Shown here piece by piece: positions 38,707-49,800 of a DNA stretch of 64,000 bases. The DNA is from Chloropicon primus. Taxonomy: Eukaryota; Chlorophyta; Chloropicophyceae; Chloropicales; Chloropicaceae. The stretch is from assembly GCA_023205875.1 (NCBI GenBank), contig CP060754.1, forward strand, positions 310,001 through 374,000, given 5' to 3'. The notes under the pieces are model-generated. The model had not been told where the DNA came from and searched no databases. It saw nothing but the letters and a program-made list of their open reading frames with translations. The number at the start of each line of letters is the position of its first letter. Position 1 is the stretch's first letter. A program made the position numbers and the translations under genes.

Positions 38707-39008
38707 ACCCCCTTGCGTCCTCGTGTATTGTATTTGTACCCTTGTCATTGCCTCTGCCCCTACTTTTCCATTCTCTTCCTCGGATCCGCTTTTTTCCAAT
38801 TTGCAGGATGATCCGCTTGATGGCCACGCAAAAAGGCCCGTTGACTCTCTCGTCTTTGATTTCGCCTCTCTTCTTCTTTCTTGACCCATTCCGCATTACG
38901 ATTAAGGTTTTCCCCCAAATGGGTCCGAAGACGACGGGGGCAGCAGGATTTCGAACAACACAGGTCTTGGCACCGGAGGCACCGGAGGGGCGACCAGAGG
39001 AGACCGCC
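38707..39008. other. intergenic, probable DRC4 promoter
   Basis: A 302-bp gap between two same-strand genes, C/T-rich in its first half. No motif or gene was recognised. Confidence 0.45.
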
Positions 39009-40723
39009 ATGGGGAAGAAAGGAGGAGCGAAGAAGGTGAGGAAAGGGGAAGAGGGAACAAGGAAGGGGGAGAGGAAGGCGGAGGGGTCGTCTTTGGTCGT
39101 GGAGGCTCTCTTGGAACCTGAAGAAACGACTTCGAATGCGGCGGACTGCGCGCACAGGGGGGAGGCCAATTGTGATGGGTGTGAGACTGACTTTGAGTTG
39201 TTTCCCTTTCTTGCGCGCGAGCAGGCGAAGAAGAAGTCCTCGGGAGGAGGAGAGGGCGGAGATGGAGGAAACTTGGACGAGCTTCAAGAGAAGCTCACCA
39301 ACCTCCAGTCGGACAAAGTTAACGAGGAGAAACTTCGTAACTATGTCCAGCTCGAGAGAGTAAGTCTTTCCCCCTACTTATTCTGCTTCGAGGCCCTCGT
39401 CGGGGTGCCCAGCGGCTTTCGTGTCGACCCCGCGTGAACCTAACTTTTTCTTTTTTCCCCGACTTGCAGGATAAAATCCATAGCTTCTGGGAGATCACCA
39501 AGCAGGAGTTGGACGATGTCAAGGCCGAGCTCAGGAACAAGGACCGCGAGATGGAGGAGCTCGAGGAGCGTCACCAGGTGGAGATCAAGGTGTACAAACA
39601 GAAAGTGAAGCATCTGCTGTACGAGCATCAGAACAACATCTCTACACTCAAGGCCGACGGAGAGCTTGCCTTGAAGAAACAGCAGGACGACTTCCTGAAG
39701 AGGGACTCCGAGCTCCAAAAGGACAAGAGGTCGCTCAAGCAGGAGCTCAAGGAGAAGGAGCTTGCCAACGAGCACTTTGTGAGGCAGCTCAAGCTCGAGC
39801 ACGCCAAGGAGATCACGAAGCTGAGGCAGGAGTTCGAGCTCCAGGCGCGCGAGCTGCAGCAAAAGTACGAGAAAAAGATGAAGATCCTCAGAGACGACCT
39901 CGAATTGAGGCGAAAGCAGGAGATTCACGAGATAGAGGAGAGGAAAAACACCCACATCAACGAGCTGATGAAGAAGCACGAAAGGGCCTTCTCGGAGATC
40001 AAGAACTATTACAACGATATCACACACAATAACTTGGACTTGATCAAGACCTTGAAGGAGGACGTTGCCGATATGAAGAAGAGGGAGGCTGCCAGCGACA
40101 AGCTCATGCACGAGATTCTGCAGGACAAGAAGAGCCTTTCGGAGCCCCTGGCGAGAACGAAGAAGGAGAACGAGTCCCTCAAGCACGCTCTGGCGAACTA
40201 CGAGAAGGACAAGGTCTCCCTCATCCACACAAAGGCGAGGCTGTCCGATACGGAGAAGCAGCTGCGTAACTTGGAGTGGGAGCACGAGGTCTTCGAGCAG
40301 AAGTTCCACGAGGTGGAGAAGGAGAGGGACGATCTGTACCAGAAGTTCGAGCACTCGATATACGACGTGCAGCAGAAGAGCGGCCTCAAGAGCGCCATGC
40401 TCGAGAAGAAGGTCGAGATCATGCAGGAGGAGATCGAGAAGAAGGACGCCCAGATTGGTCAGGTGCTGGCCGCTTCCAACCTTGACCCAGCCACGGTAGC
40501 CCAGGTGAGCAAGAAGGTGGAAGAGGAGCTGGAGAAGAAGAACAGGGTCATCAAGGCCCTTCAGTACGACGTGGCCAAGGTGTCCAAGGCGCACAACGAC
40601 CTCATTAGAGTCTACGAGGCGAAGCTCGCAGAGTTCGGTGTTCCGGTGGAGGAGCTGGGCTTCAGACCGCTCATGACGAACACATCCACTGCGCCAGCGG
40701 GTCTCGTGGTCTCCGGCTCGTGA
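39009..40723 (+). CDS. DRC4: DRC4/GAS8 subunit of the nexin-dynein regulatory complex (three exons)
   Basis: DRC4 (GAS8, Chlamydomonas PF2) is a coiled-coil core subunit of the N-DRC that links outer doublets in motile cilia. Exons 39009-39035, 39225-39359 and 39470-40723 join at GT-AG borders to give 471 residues, close to the usual 470-480. It is almost all coiled coil after a Lys/Gly-rich start (MGKKGGAKK). Diagnostic stretches include FWEITKQELDDVKAELRNKD, VKHLLYEHQNNISTLKADGE, FSEIKNYYNDITHNNLDLIK and SNLDPATVAQVSKKVEEELE. Together with KATNIP it argues for a motile 9+2 flagellum. TGTAA at 40823 is the likely polyadenylation signal. Confidence 0.95.
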
Positions 40724-40842
40724 TCCCCTTGGCTCATGACGTAGGCCCGAGGTGGCGGCCTCGGTTGCAAGCCGCTTGCTCCCCGGGGGGACCTCGCCCC
40801 GAAGAAAAATTCACAAAATGTTTGTAACTATATCAAATTATC

Positions 40843-41477
40843 TTAATACCTTCCGGCGAAAGTTCCAGCGTCTCTCTCCTCGTTCCACTTTTCCAGCCAG
40901 ATGCTTGGGCACATGGAGCGGTAAGCCTTCTGGAAGAACTTGCAGTCCTCGGCGTCCTCGCCCTTCTCGGCTGCACACTTGTGGAACTCGTTGTACCTAG
41001 TGTAGCAGTGACGCGCCTGATTTGTCGTCGTGAACCTAGGATCGTAAGGCGTCGTTCCCAATTTGACCTCGACCGCTGGCTCCTCCTCCTCGGCCTCCTC
41101 CTCCTGCCGCGCGAAACAAAATTGAAGCGAAAGGCAACGGTTAGCGAAACGAATGGGGACCAGGAAAAAGTGCGTCTTTGAGCCGTTCTTTCTTTCTTCA
41201 ATTGGAGGGACTGGGGCGGGGGCTTGAGAAGCAGCCAGGGCAGCTCGAGGCAGAAGCGCGGCCCTCCACTCAATTGCCCTCCCAAGCCTCCCGAACCCCA
41301 CCAACAACAACTCTTTTGTTTTCTCCCCTCTCGAGGTGGTGGGATACCTCTCCCCTCCTCGCGTGTCGCGGTACCCACCTGTGCCTCGGCCTCCTCGACG
41401 GCCTCCTCCTCGACAGGCTCCGCCACAGCCTCCTCCTCGCAGTGCACTGCCTTTCCGAAGATCCACTCCAACACCAT
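40843..41477 (-). CDS. COX6B: cytochrome c oxidase subunit 6B (two exons) with acidic N-terminal extension
   Basis: A small intermembrane-space subunit of respiratory complex IV. Exons 41477-41379 and 41103-40843 (intron 275 bp) give 119 residues. The C-terminal 80 residues are the COX6B twin-Cys fold: YDPRFTTTNQARHCYTRYNE, FHKC, CKFFQKAYRSMCPSIWLEKW, ending AGTFAGRY, with Cys pairs spaced CX9C and CX10C as expected. The first 45 residues, split over both exons, are Glu-rich (EEEAVAEPVEEEAVEEAEAQ), as in plant long-form COX6b proteins. It is divergent from the aldolase gene. Confidence 0.95.
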
Positions 41478-41844
41478 CGCTCCCGCTTTGTTCTTTCTCG
41501 TCTCTACAACTCCACGCGCTCGCTCCCTTCGTCTGGCTTCTCCTAGCCGTCGTCGACGACTAACCCTACCCCTACTCGTCCTTCCTCCTCGTACACCCAA
41601 ACAACACGAGTGTACCAGGAATGGCTGAGAGGAGATCTCTGTCTTGTCTGCAGGACTCGGAGGACTGGTTGAGGACGACGACCGACGAGGACGACGACGG
41701 ACCGACGAGGACGACGATTTGCTCGACGAAGCTACGCCTGACGACCTTTCGACAGATAAACTCTCTTGGTCAGGTCGGTGCCTCGCTTGGGCAAGAACGG
41801 TCATCGAGAGAGATACGATACGACACACGGCACGATAGGAGAAG
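41478..41844. promoter_or_regulatory. divergent promoter of COX6B and plastid aldolase
   Basis: A 367-bp gap between divergent starts with an imperfect GAGGACGACGA-type repeat (about 41660-41720). No gene or RNA gene was recognised. Confidence 0.5.
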
Positions 41845-43068
41845 ATGGAGGTGATGAGCGCGAGCGCGAGGAGGGTGGTGGGCAAGTCGGGGAGGTCGAG
41901 GTCGGGGGCGGGCCAGAGGGGTGGAGCGAGGTGCCGATCCTCCGCGCGGGGGGTAGGAGCGGGTTTGATGGCGTGCCACGGTGGAGCGCACCTGTCGGAG
42001 TCGAACAAGGCGGAGCTCGAGAGGATTGCGGGTCTCATCGCGACCCCTGGGAAGGGCATCACCGCCTGCGATGAGGGTCCCGGCACGATTGGGGGCCGGT
42101 TCGAGGCCGTGGGCCTCCAGAACTCCGAGGAGGCTCGCCGGTCCTACCGCCAGATGCTCTTCGAGACGGAGGGGTCGGCGGACTACTTGTGTGGAGCGAT
42201 CTTGGACCCGGAGACCCTGTACCAGCGCTCGTCCACGGACGGGGCCCTCTTCCCGGAGAAGCTTAGCGCCCTTGGGGTCGTTCCAGGCGTCAAGCCCCAC
42301 CTGAAGGTGTACTCCTTGCCTGGCCAGGGCGGGGCCACGGTGATGCAGGGGCTGGACAGCTTGGCGGCGAGGTGCGAGGAGTATGCCGAGGCTGGAGCCA
42401 AGTTCGCGAAGTGGAGGAGCCCCCTCGAGATCGACGTGACCGCGGGGCAGCCGTCCTCGCTCACCATCCAGACCAACATGGACGACCTGGCCAGGTACGC
42501 CCTCATTTGCCAGGACAACGGCTTGATGCCTATCGTGGAGCCTGATATTTCTCTCAAGGGCTGCCATGACTTGGAGACCGCGGTTATGGTGAACGTGCAG
42601 GTCCAGAGCGCCTTGTACAAGGCCATGCTCGACCACGGGGTCTTCATGGAGGGGGCGACGCTGAAGCCCAATATCGTGAACCCCGGCCTGGACTGCGAAA
42701 AGTCTTACACCGTGGAGGAGATCGCAAAGGCGAACATCGACGTCCTGAACCGATGTTTCCCGTGTGCAATGAAGGGCGCGAACTTCTTGTCCGGCGGCCA
42801 ATCCCTCGCCGACGCCTCCGCGAGGCTGAGCATGATGAACCAGATGAAGGGCACGAGCCCTTGGAACTTGTCGTTCTCCTGGAGCGCGGCGTTGCAGCTG
42901 CCTCTCCTCGACCTCGCCAGGGAGACAAAGACCCTTTGCCTCGACGAGATGTCGGCCCTGTACCTCGAGGAGCTCAAGATAGCCGGAGCCGCTGCCAGGG
43001 GAGAGTACACTCCAAAAGGAAACGAGGGCGCCCACGTGCCAAAGCAAAAAGTAGTTGTGAACGCATAA
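41845..43068 (+). CDS. FBA: class I fructose-bisphosphate aldolase, plastid
   Basis: A 407-residue class I (Schiff-base) aldolase acting in the Calvin cycle and glycolysis, with an Arg/Ser/Ala-rich transit-like leader of about 45 residues. Catalytic residues are in place by alignment from memory: Asp in ITACDEGPGT, Lys in AKFAKWR, Glu in PIVEPDI and the Schiff-base Lys in ATLKPNIVNPG; FLSGGQS is also present. Compared with common plastid aldolases, the first motif (ADES) reads CDEG, the loop after VVPGVK is changed, and the C-terminus (KQKVVVNA) lacks the terminal Tyr used by classical enzymes. It looks functional but divergent. The SRPBCC gene starts 103 bp downstream on the same strand. Confidence 0.93.
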   Translation: MEVMSASARRVVGKSGRSRSGAGQRGGARCRSSARGVGAGLMACHGGAHLSESNKAELERIAGLIATPGKGITACDEGPGTIGGRFEAVGLQNSEEARRSYRQMLFETEGSADYLCGAILDPETLYQRSSTDGALFPEKLSALGVVPGVKPHLKVYSLPGQGGATVMQGLDSLAARCEEYAEAGAKFAKWRSPLEIDVTAGQPSSLTIQTNMDDLARYALICQDNGLMPIVEPDISLKGCHDLETAVMVNVQVQSALYKAMLDHGVFMEGATLKPNIVNPGLDCEKSYTVEEIAKANIDVLNRCFPCAMKGANFLSGGQSLADASARLSMMNQMKGTSPWNLSFSWSAALQLPLLDLARETKTLCLDEMSALYLEELKIAGAAARGEYTPKGNEGAHVPKQKVVVNA

Positions 43069-43171
43069 AAATTTTCATCCAAGTCATCGCCCTCCATCCG
43101 CAATCCGCAATCCGTTCACACACGACGGCCCCAGTTCACCCCCGGAACTCTCGCGACGAGGAGGAGATAAG

Positions 43172-43978
43172 ATGGCGAAGGCGTTGCACTCGTTCGACGG
43201 GACGGGACGGGTGAGGGTTCCCGCGGCTAGGTCGGGGCTGGGCCCTCCCTCGTGCTCCTCGCGAGGATGGACGGCGCTCGGGAGGCATTACGGAGCCACC
43301 CGGACGTGTCGGCGGGTTCCCGCTCCACGGACTCTGGCTCTGGGTTCTACCGAGAACGAGGAAGTGGGGTCTCTGGAGGAAAGGCACGAAAGGGACGAGA
43401 AGCTGAAGGCCGCAGTCGGTGACTTCCCGGAGTCGGTCACCGTCTCGGTGACTTCCCTCCCGAGCCGGAACCTGCGGGAGCTCGTGGCCTCGACGCACAT
43501 CAACGCGCCGGCGAATATGGTTTGGGATACTCTCACGAGCTACGAGACCTTGCACGAGTTCATTCCGGGTCTGGCGGTGAACGAGTGCGTGGAGCGCACG
43601 GAGCGCGGAGCGACGTTGCTTCAGATAGGGGAGGCGAACACTGCTGTTGGGTTTAGGTTCAAGGCGAAGGTTCTGCTAAAGATTGAGGAGCACGTGAACG
43701 GGGTGAACGAGGGCCACAAGTTCAGGCGGGAGACGGAGGAGGGGAGGGTGAGGGACATCACTTTCGACCAGCTGGAAGGCGATTTCAGGGAGTACGAGGG
43801 CACTTGGAAGATTCTCGGCGGTGATTTGGAAGAGTCGTGCAAGCTCGTGTACATGCTTCGAGTGAAACCACAGCCTTGGCTCCCCGTGTCCTTGGTCATG
43901 ATGAAGGTGAGCCAGGAGGTGAAGGTCAACTTGGCTTGCGTTCGCATGCAGGCAGAGGCCACGAAGGTTCAGGTGTGA
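43172..43978 (+). CDS. plastid SRPBCC (polyketide cyclase/START-like) protein
   Basis: A 268-residue protein with a plastid-type leader (basic, about 65 residues) and a C-terminal SRPBCC/Bet v1-like hydrophobic-ligand fold of the COQ10/polyketide-cyclase type. Visible signature: HINAPANMVWDTLTSYETLH (N-terminal strand-helix), then FEGTW-like EYEGTWKILGG and LRVKPQPWLPVSLVMMKV. Plant plastid homologues exist but their ligand is unknown. It follows the aldolase gene closely in the same direction, so read-through or shared transcription is possible. Confidence 0.8.
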   Translation: MAKALHSFDGTGRVRVPAARSGLGPPSCSSRGWTALGRHYGATRTCRRVPAPRTLALGSTENEEVGSLEERHERDEKLKAAVGDFPESVTVSVTSLPSRNLRELVASTHINAPANMVWDTLTSYETLHEFIPGLAVNECVERTERGATLLQIGEANTAVGFRFKAKVLLKIEEHVNGVNEGHKFRRETEEGRVRDITFDQLEGDFREYEGTWKILGGDLEESCKLVYMLRVKPQPWLPVSLVMMKVSQEVKVNLACVRMQAEATKVQV

Positions 43979-44078
43979 TTTAAAAAAAAAAAAAAGCTAA
44001 GATTAAAAGCTTGTACGAGAAAATCTTAAAACTGCTTGCCAAGTCGCATTCCCACGACACTCACTTCTCTCCCTTGCC

Positions 44079-45719
<1,641 letters not shown>

Positions 45720-47228
45720 CTACGACGTGGCCTCCGCCTTCTTGGGCTGGACGGAGGCGTTCGGTTGCATGCCCAGCACGGCCCCGCTGTTGTTGTTGTT
45801 ATTATTGTTGTTGTTGTTGTTGTTGTTATTGAAGACGGGTAGGCTGGATCCCAGGACCTGGAGCGCGGGCAAGTTTTTCACGTTGTTCGCGTTCCCCAGC
45901 TGGGCGGAGGCCTGGCTCAGGAACTGGGCCGCTGCCGCTGCCGCTTGGGAGTCGCTCCCCTGCCCCTGGGGCATCGCCTGCGGGGGAATGGCCGGCATCC
46001 CGCCGCTAAATTGTGCTAAAGCTGGGGCGAACTGCGCCAGGGGGTTCTCGGGGACCCCGGCGTTGGCCCCGGCGTTGGCCAGCGCGGCCAGCGTGGCCGG
46101 CTGGGCGGCCATCTGCATCATCATCTGCGGCATCAGAGCCGGCTGGGCGGCCATCTGCATCACCATCTGCTGCGGAAGGTTGGCCACCTGGCCCACGGCC
46201 CCGGCCTGAGGCCCCAAGGCCGCCATCTGCATCATCATCTGAGCCTGCTGCGGCAGGCTCCCCGCGGCGTTCAAACCCCCCGCTTGCGGATTAAGGGCCG
46301 CCAGGGCGTCCACTCCCCCCTTTCCACCGCCCTGCGGCAGTCCCTGGGGGTAGCCAAGGAGGGACAGGAGCGCGGGATTCGGCATCAGAACCTGGTTTTT
46401 CAGGCCGTCCTCCGTCTGGAGCCCGAGGGGGGGCGCTTGCTGCCCCACGTCGTTCTGCCCCTGCACCTTCGCGTCCGCGGGCTGTTGCTGCTGCTGCTGC
46501 TGCTGCTGTTGGAGGAGGTTCTGGGGGTCCAGCGGCAGTTGGAGACCCGCTGGAAGCCCCCCGGCCGTGATGTTCATCCCCATCGTCTGCATCAGGCTCG
46601 CTTGTTGCATTCTCTGGTGGTAGTAAATCAGGTGGGCAATGTACACGTGGTTGGCGCACCGCTTCAGGGACTTCACCGGGGCCCGTGGGTTCTGTTGCTG
46701 AAGGTTCGGCTGGGGCGCCATGCTGGTGGGCGTGAAGTTGGCCTGCTGCCAGGCCATCATCTGAGAGTACAAGTTCTGGCTGAACGCCGGGTGGGGGAGT
46801 CCCTGGGGCCAAGGGTTTCCTGGGACGCCTGCCCCGAACTTGGCGCCCTCCTGCTTCACCCCGGCCTTGTTCACGCCGAAGCCCCCCTTTCCGTTGGCGA
46901 AGACGTCCTTCTTGCCGTTCTTCGCGCTCTTCCTCATGTCGTGCTCCTCCTTCTTCCCCCTTCCTCTCTTGTTGAGCTCCGAGTTGGGCGCCTCGTCCCC
47001 GTCCAGGTCGGGGCTGCCCGCGAGGTTGGCCAGGTCGAAGAGCGCTTCAGCCACCTCCTTCTCCTTGTCGCTCGCCGCCTTCGTGAGCCTCCTCTCCGGG
47101 CTCCTCTTGTTCAAGTTGTTCATCTTCCCCTTCATCCTGTTCTTCGTCTCGATGGGGTCCGGCCTCTTCACGGCCGTGCGAGCCCGCTTGGGGATGGTCG
47201 CCGGCAAGCTCTCGCCGTCCCCCGACAT
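45720..47228 (-). CDS. Gln/Met/Asn-rich nuclear-type protein with a TIME FOR COFFEE-like motif
   Basis: A 502-residue, mostly disordered protein. The start is taken at 47228 (MSGDGESLPATIPKRARTAV); an ATG 33 bp upstream is possible. The N-terminus has basic nuclear-localisation-like stretches (PKRARTAVKRP, NKRGRGKKEE). The single ordered motif is SLKRCANHVYIAHLIYYHQR (about residue 185), which resembles the RCATH-YIA block of the plant clock/metabolism protein TIME FOR COFFEE (from memory; uncertain). The remainder is rich in Gln, Met, Ala and Pro. It has a ten-Gln run encoded by CAG/CAA and a 14-Asn run near the end (bases 45789-45830 on the plus strand are GTT/ATT repeats). The low-complexity tracts suggest a transcriptional or RNP co-factor. 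Confidence 0.7.
   Translation of the reverse strand: MSGDGESLPATIPKRARTAVKRPDPIETKNRMKGKMNNLNKRSPERRLTKAASDKEKEVAEALFDLANLAGSPDLDGDEAPNSELNKRGRGKKEEHDMRKSAKNGKKDVFANGKGGFGVNKAGVKQEGAKFGAGVPGNPWPQGLPHPAFSQNLYSQMMAWQQANFTPTSMAPQPNLQQQNPRAPVKSLKRCANHVYIAHLIYYHQRMQQASLMQTMGMNITAGGLPAGLQLPLDPQNLLQQQQQQQQQQPADAKVQGQNDVGQQAPPLGLQTEDGLKNQVLMPNPALLSLLGYPQGLPQGGGKGGVDALAALNPQAGGLNAAGSLPQQAQMMMQMAALGPQAGAVGQVANLPQQMVMQMAAQPALMPQMMMQMAAQPATLAALANAGANAGVPENPLAQFAPALAQFSGGMPAIPPQAMPQGQGSDSQAAAAAAQFLSQASAQLGNANNVKNLPALQVLGSSLPVFNNNNNNNNNNNNNNSGAVLGMQPNASVQPKKAEATS
45789..45830. repeat. GTT/ATT trinucleotide microsatellite encoding poly-Asn
   Basis: A run of TTG/TTA-type triplets read on the minus strand as AAC/AAT codons, giving 14 consecutive Asn. 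It lies inside the preceding coding region and is likely to vary in length among strains. Confidence 0.9.
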
Positions 47229-48558
47229 GCTCTCTTCGCGCGCGCGTGCGGTCGGTCGCAAAGGTGTCTCCCTCGGAGAGTCTCAGGCAAAAGAGCGCGC
47301 GCGGGTTCCCCTGCTTCCTCTCTCGACCGAAAGCTGCGGGAAGCTAACAAAAAAAAAAGTTCGGATAACTGGGACTCACGCCTCACGCGAGCGGCGATTG
47401 CTTCTTCTCTCGGTACAGTACTCGCTCCAAGCTCCGCGCTGAGCCATAATAGTCTGCGCGCGAACGAGGCGGGGGCCAGAGGGTGTCAGAGCCGCGATCG
47501 CATTACAGAGGGAAACAGGCGGGTGCTCGGGGGACGGGCGAGAACCGTCGGGTCAGGGAAACGGGCGGGCCCCGGCCCCGGGGGCGTGCGCCAGGGGCGC
47601 GCCAGGGCGGTCGGAATCCCCCGACGCGGCCGAGCGCGCGGACTCACCTTTCAACGTCTCCTCCACGGGCTCGGGCGACTCAAGAACCCACCCGGATGCG
47701 CAGCGCGCTCGCCTACTCGCCCTCGCAAGGCTCGTGCCGAGGTCTCCCCCACTGTGCCTCCCCAGAGGGTAAGGCGCGCGAAGGTCTCCCAAGGGCCTCC
47801 GCAGGCGTGCTCGCGGGCCGTCCTCGACCTCAGCGGGGATCCAGAAGCCGCTTGCGTCTGCTCAACCCCACCTCAACCAATGCCAAAGCCTCCCTGCGCT
47901 ACCTCCGCACGACAAGCTCCCTCCCTCGCAAGGCTCAAGTCCAGCGTCCCTCGCTCGCTCGCTCTCCTCGGCCTCTAGTCCCCCGGTGCTTGACATGCGA
48001 GTTTCTACACGAGGGGCAGACCCCCCACCCAAATCTCAAAATCCCCCGACGCTCGATCTAAAACAGATAACACCGCGTTTCTACTGGGCTCGGGATAGAA
48101 AGGCCTCGGGGATAGAAAAAGAGGTTTCCTCGTTGGCTCCTCGGGAAAGAGGGGAAGAGGAAGAGGAAGAGGAAGAAGATATTAAGGGGCAGGCGAAAGC
48201 GGACAGGGGGCTCGAGCTCATCCCCACCAAGCTCAGTCTCCCGGGCAGGGAACGCACGTGATGAAACTCTCATCTTTCGGCGAATGACAAAGTAGATCGA
48301 TCGTTCGATCGAAACAATCCAGGGTTCTTTATTTTCGGCCTCCTCTCTCTCTTGGTCTCTCTCTCGGTCTCTCTCTACTCTGGCAACCACAACATTGTTG
48401 TCCTGTGGTTTTCGACAGCGTGTGGATTCACCACGTCACCACCACCGTGGCCATGTGTGACGGACGGACGCTCTTTCGTTTTGGGAAAACTTCATCCTCC
48501 TCTTTTTCGTTGAGGAAAAGGTAAAGGTCGTCGGTCGATCAATCGATCGATCACGACA
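47229..48558. other. 1.33-kb gene-poor stretch between divergent genes
   Basis: The longest gap in the window, between the Gln-rich gene (minus) and the FAM185A-like gene (plus). It is GC-rich in its first two thirds with many Arg/Pro-biased open frames and no recognisable protein. Its right end has CGATCGATC-type repeats (about 48295-48312 and 48530-48553) and a CTCTCGGTCTCT run (about 48340-48375). It could hold long leaders with introns or a non-coding RNA; nothing decisive is seen. Confidence 0.5.
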
Positions 48559-49671
48559 ATGATCCTCGCGACGACGGCGATGCTGCTGCGCTGCGGGCAG
48601 TTGGCTCGGGGGGTCGCCTCCGCCGCGGGGCGGCCGCCCTGGAGCACTCGGGTCGCCCCGGTGCCGCCCAACACCCTGGTGGACGTCCTGGGCGCCCCGT
48701 CCGGGGACGTGAGCGTGGGGAACGGGGACCACGACGCGGTCGAGCTCTCCCTCGACGACGCCCCGGGCACCGCCCCGGATCCCAGGGTCTCGATCGGGCG
48801 CCAGGCCGGGGACGCGAGCGGGAAGCTCGGGCCCCTCGTCCGGTGCCGCTTCCCGCCGGCGTCCTCGCCAGGATCACCCCAGCAGCTGAGAGCCAGGATC
48901 CCGGAGCGGTACTGCTCGCTCAGGCTCCGCGCCCCCGGGGGAGGGGCCTCGGTCGAGGGCGTCGCGGAGGCGGGCCTGGACCTGAGGGCGAGGGACGCCG
49001 CGAGGGTCCGGTCGGTCAGGGGGAGCGTGGTATCGATCGAGAGCGAGCGGGGGGACGTGGTCGCGGACAGCGTGTCCGGGTCGGACCTGAGCCTCCGGGC
49101 GACCCGGGGCCTGGTGGAGGCCAAGAAGGTGGTGGGCTTGCTGGTGAGGGTCTCCGCGGCCAAGGGGGCGTCCCTGAGGTCCCTGTACGCCGAGGAGGCC
49201 TCGGTGGAGAGCGAGGGGGGCGACGTGGCCCTCGGGAACGCGGGCTGCCGGTCCCTCCTCGTGAACGCGGGCGGAGGGGCCGTCAAGGTGGACGGGGTCT
49301 CCGGCAACTTGAGGGTGGCGGGAGGCAAGGCCTGCAGCGTCAACCTGAGTAGGGACTGCAAGAAAGTGGAGATCCTCGGCGTGGAGGGGGAGGTCCGAGT
49401 CACCGCGGAGCCGGGAAGGAGGATCAAGTGCTCGATAGACGCCGAGGCGGTGGCCTTCGGGGAGGGGGTGACGCTCGACGAGGACGGGTCCTTCATCACG
49501 GTGGAGGGCGAGATGGGCGCGAGGGCCCCGAGGCTGGAGGGCGAGGACGGCGCCGAGGAGGCGGATAGGGAGCTGGCGGTGACCTCGCCGAAGGCCAAGG
49601 TCGTCGTCTCGGGCAGCTCGTGGCTGACGGACATCCTGAAGAAGAGGGGAGTTCCAACGAGAAAAGAGTGA
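48559..49671 (+). CDS. FAM185A-like (DUF4097-type) beta-solenoid protein
   Basis: A 370-residue protein whose body is built from short repeating beta strands with alternating small and aliphatic residues (SVVSIESERGDVVADSVSGS, EASVESEGGDVALGNAGC, GAVKVDGVSGNLRVAGGK). This pattern is typical of the DUF4097 right-handed beta-solenoid and of FAM185A, a conserved eukaryotic protein of unknown role. It begins with a hydrophobic/basic leader (MILATTAMLLRCGQLARGVA), suggesting a mitochondrial or plastid location. There is one exon. The assignment rests on repeat pattern rather than a single motif. Confidence 0.65.
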   Translation: MILATTAMLLRCGQLARGVASAAGRPPWSTRVAPVPPNTLVDVLGAPSGDVSVGNGDHDAVELSLDDAPGTAPDPRVSIGRQAGDASGKLGPLVRCRFPPASSPGSPQQLRARIPERYCSLRLRAPGGGASVEGVAEAGLDLRARDAARVRSVRGSVVSIESERGDVVADSVSGSDLSLRATRGLVEAKKVVGLLVRVSAAKGASLRSLYAEEASVESEGGDVALGNAGCRSLLVNAGGGAVKVDGVSGNLRVAGGKACSVNLSRDCKKVEILGVEGEVRVTAEPGRRIKCSIDAEAVAFGEGVTLDEDGSFITVEGEMGARAPRLEGEDGAEEADRELAVTSPKAKVVVSGSSWLTDILKKRGVPTRKE

Positions 49672-49800
49672 GCTGAAAAAAGAAGAATTGTGAACGTCTG
49701 CTCTTGGGTTACTACCGAAACCTCCTCGTGCTGTGCTGTAATTTAATTCGATCTCTACAACGCCCACGCTCTTGCTCGTCCTGTGCTCGCATCACCCTGC

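Noticed and set aside
43979-44078. A-rich run after the SRPBCC gene as a retroposed poly(A) tail
   Set aside because: Only about 13 A in a short convergent gap, with no target-site duplication or processed gene copy next to it.
46284-47978. Long plus-strand open frame (564 codons) over the Gln-rich gene
   Set aside because: It is the antisense of a repeat-rich coding region, with Leu/His/Arg-biased sequence and no recognisable domain.
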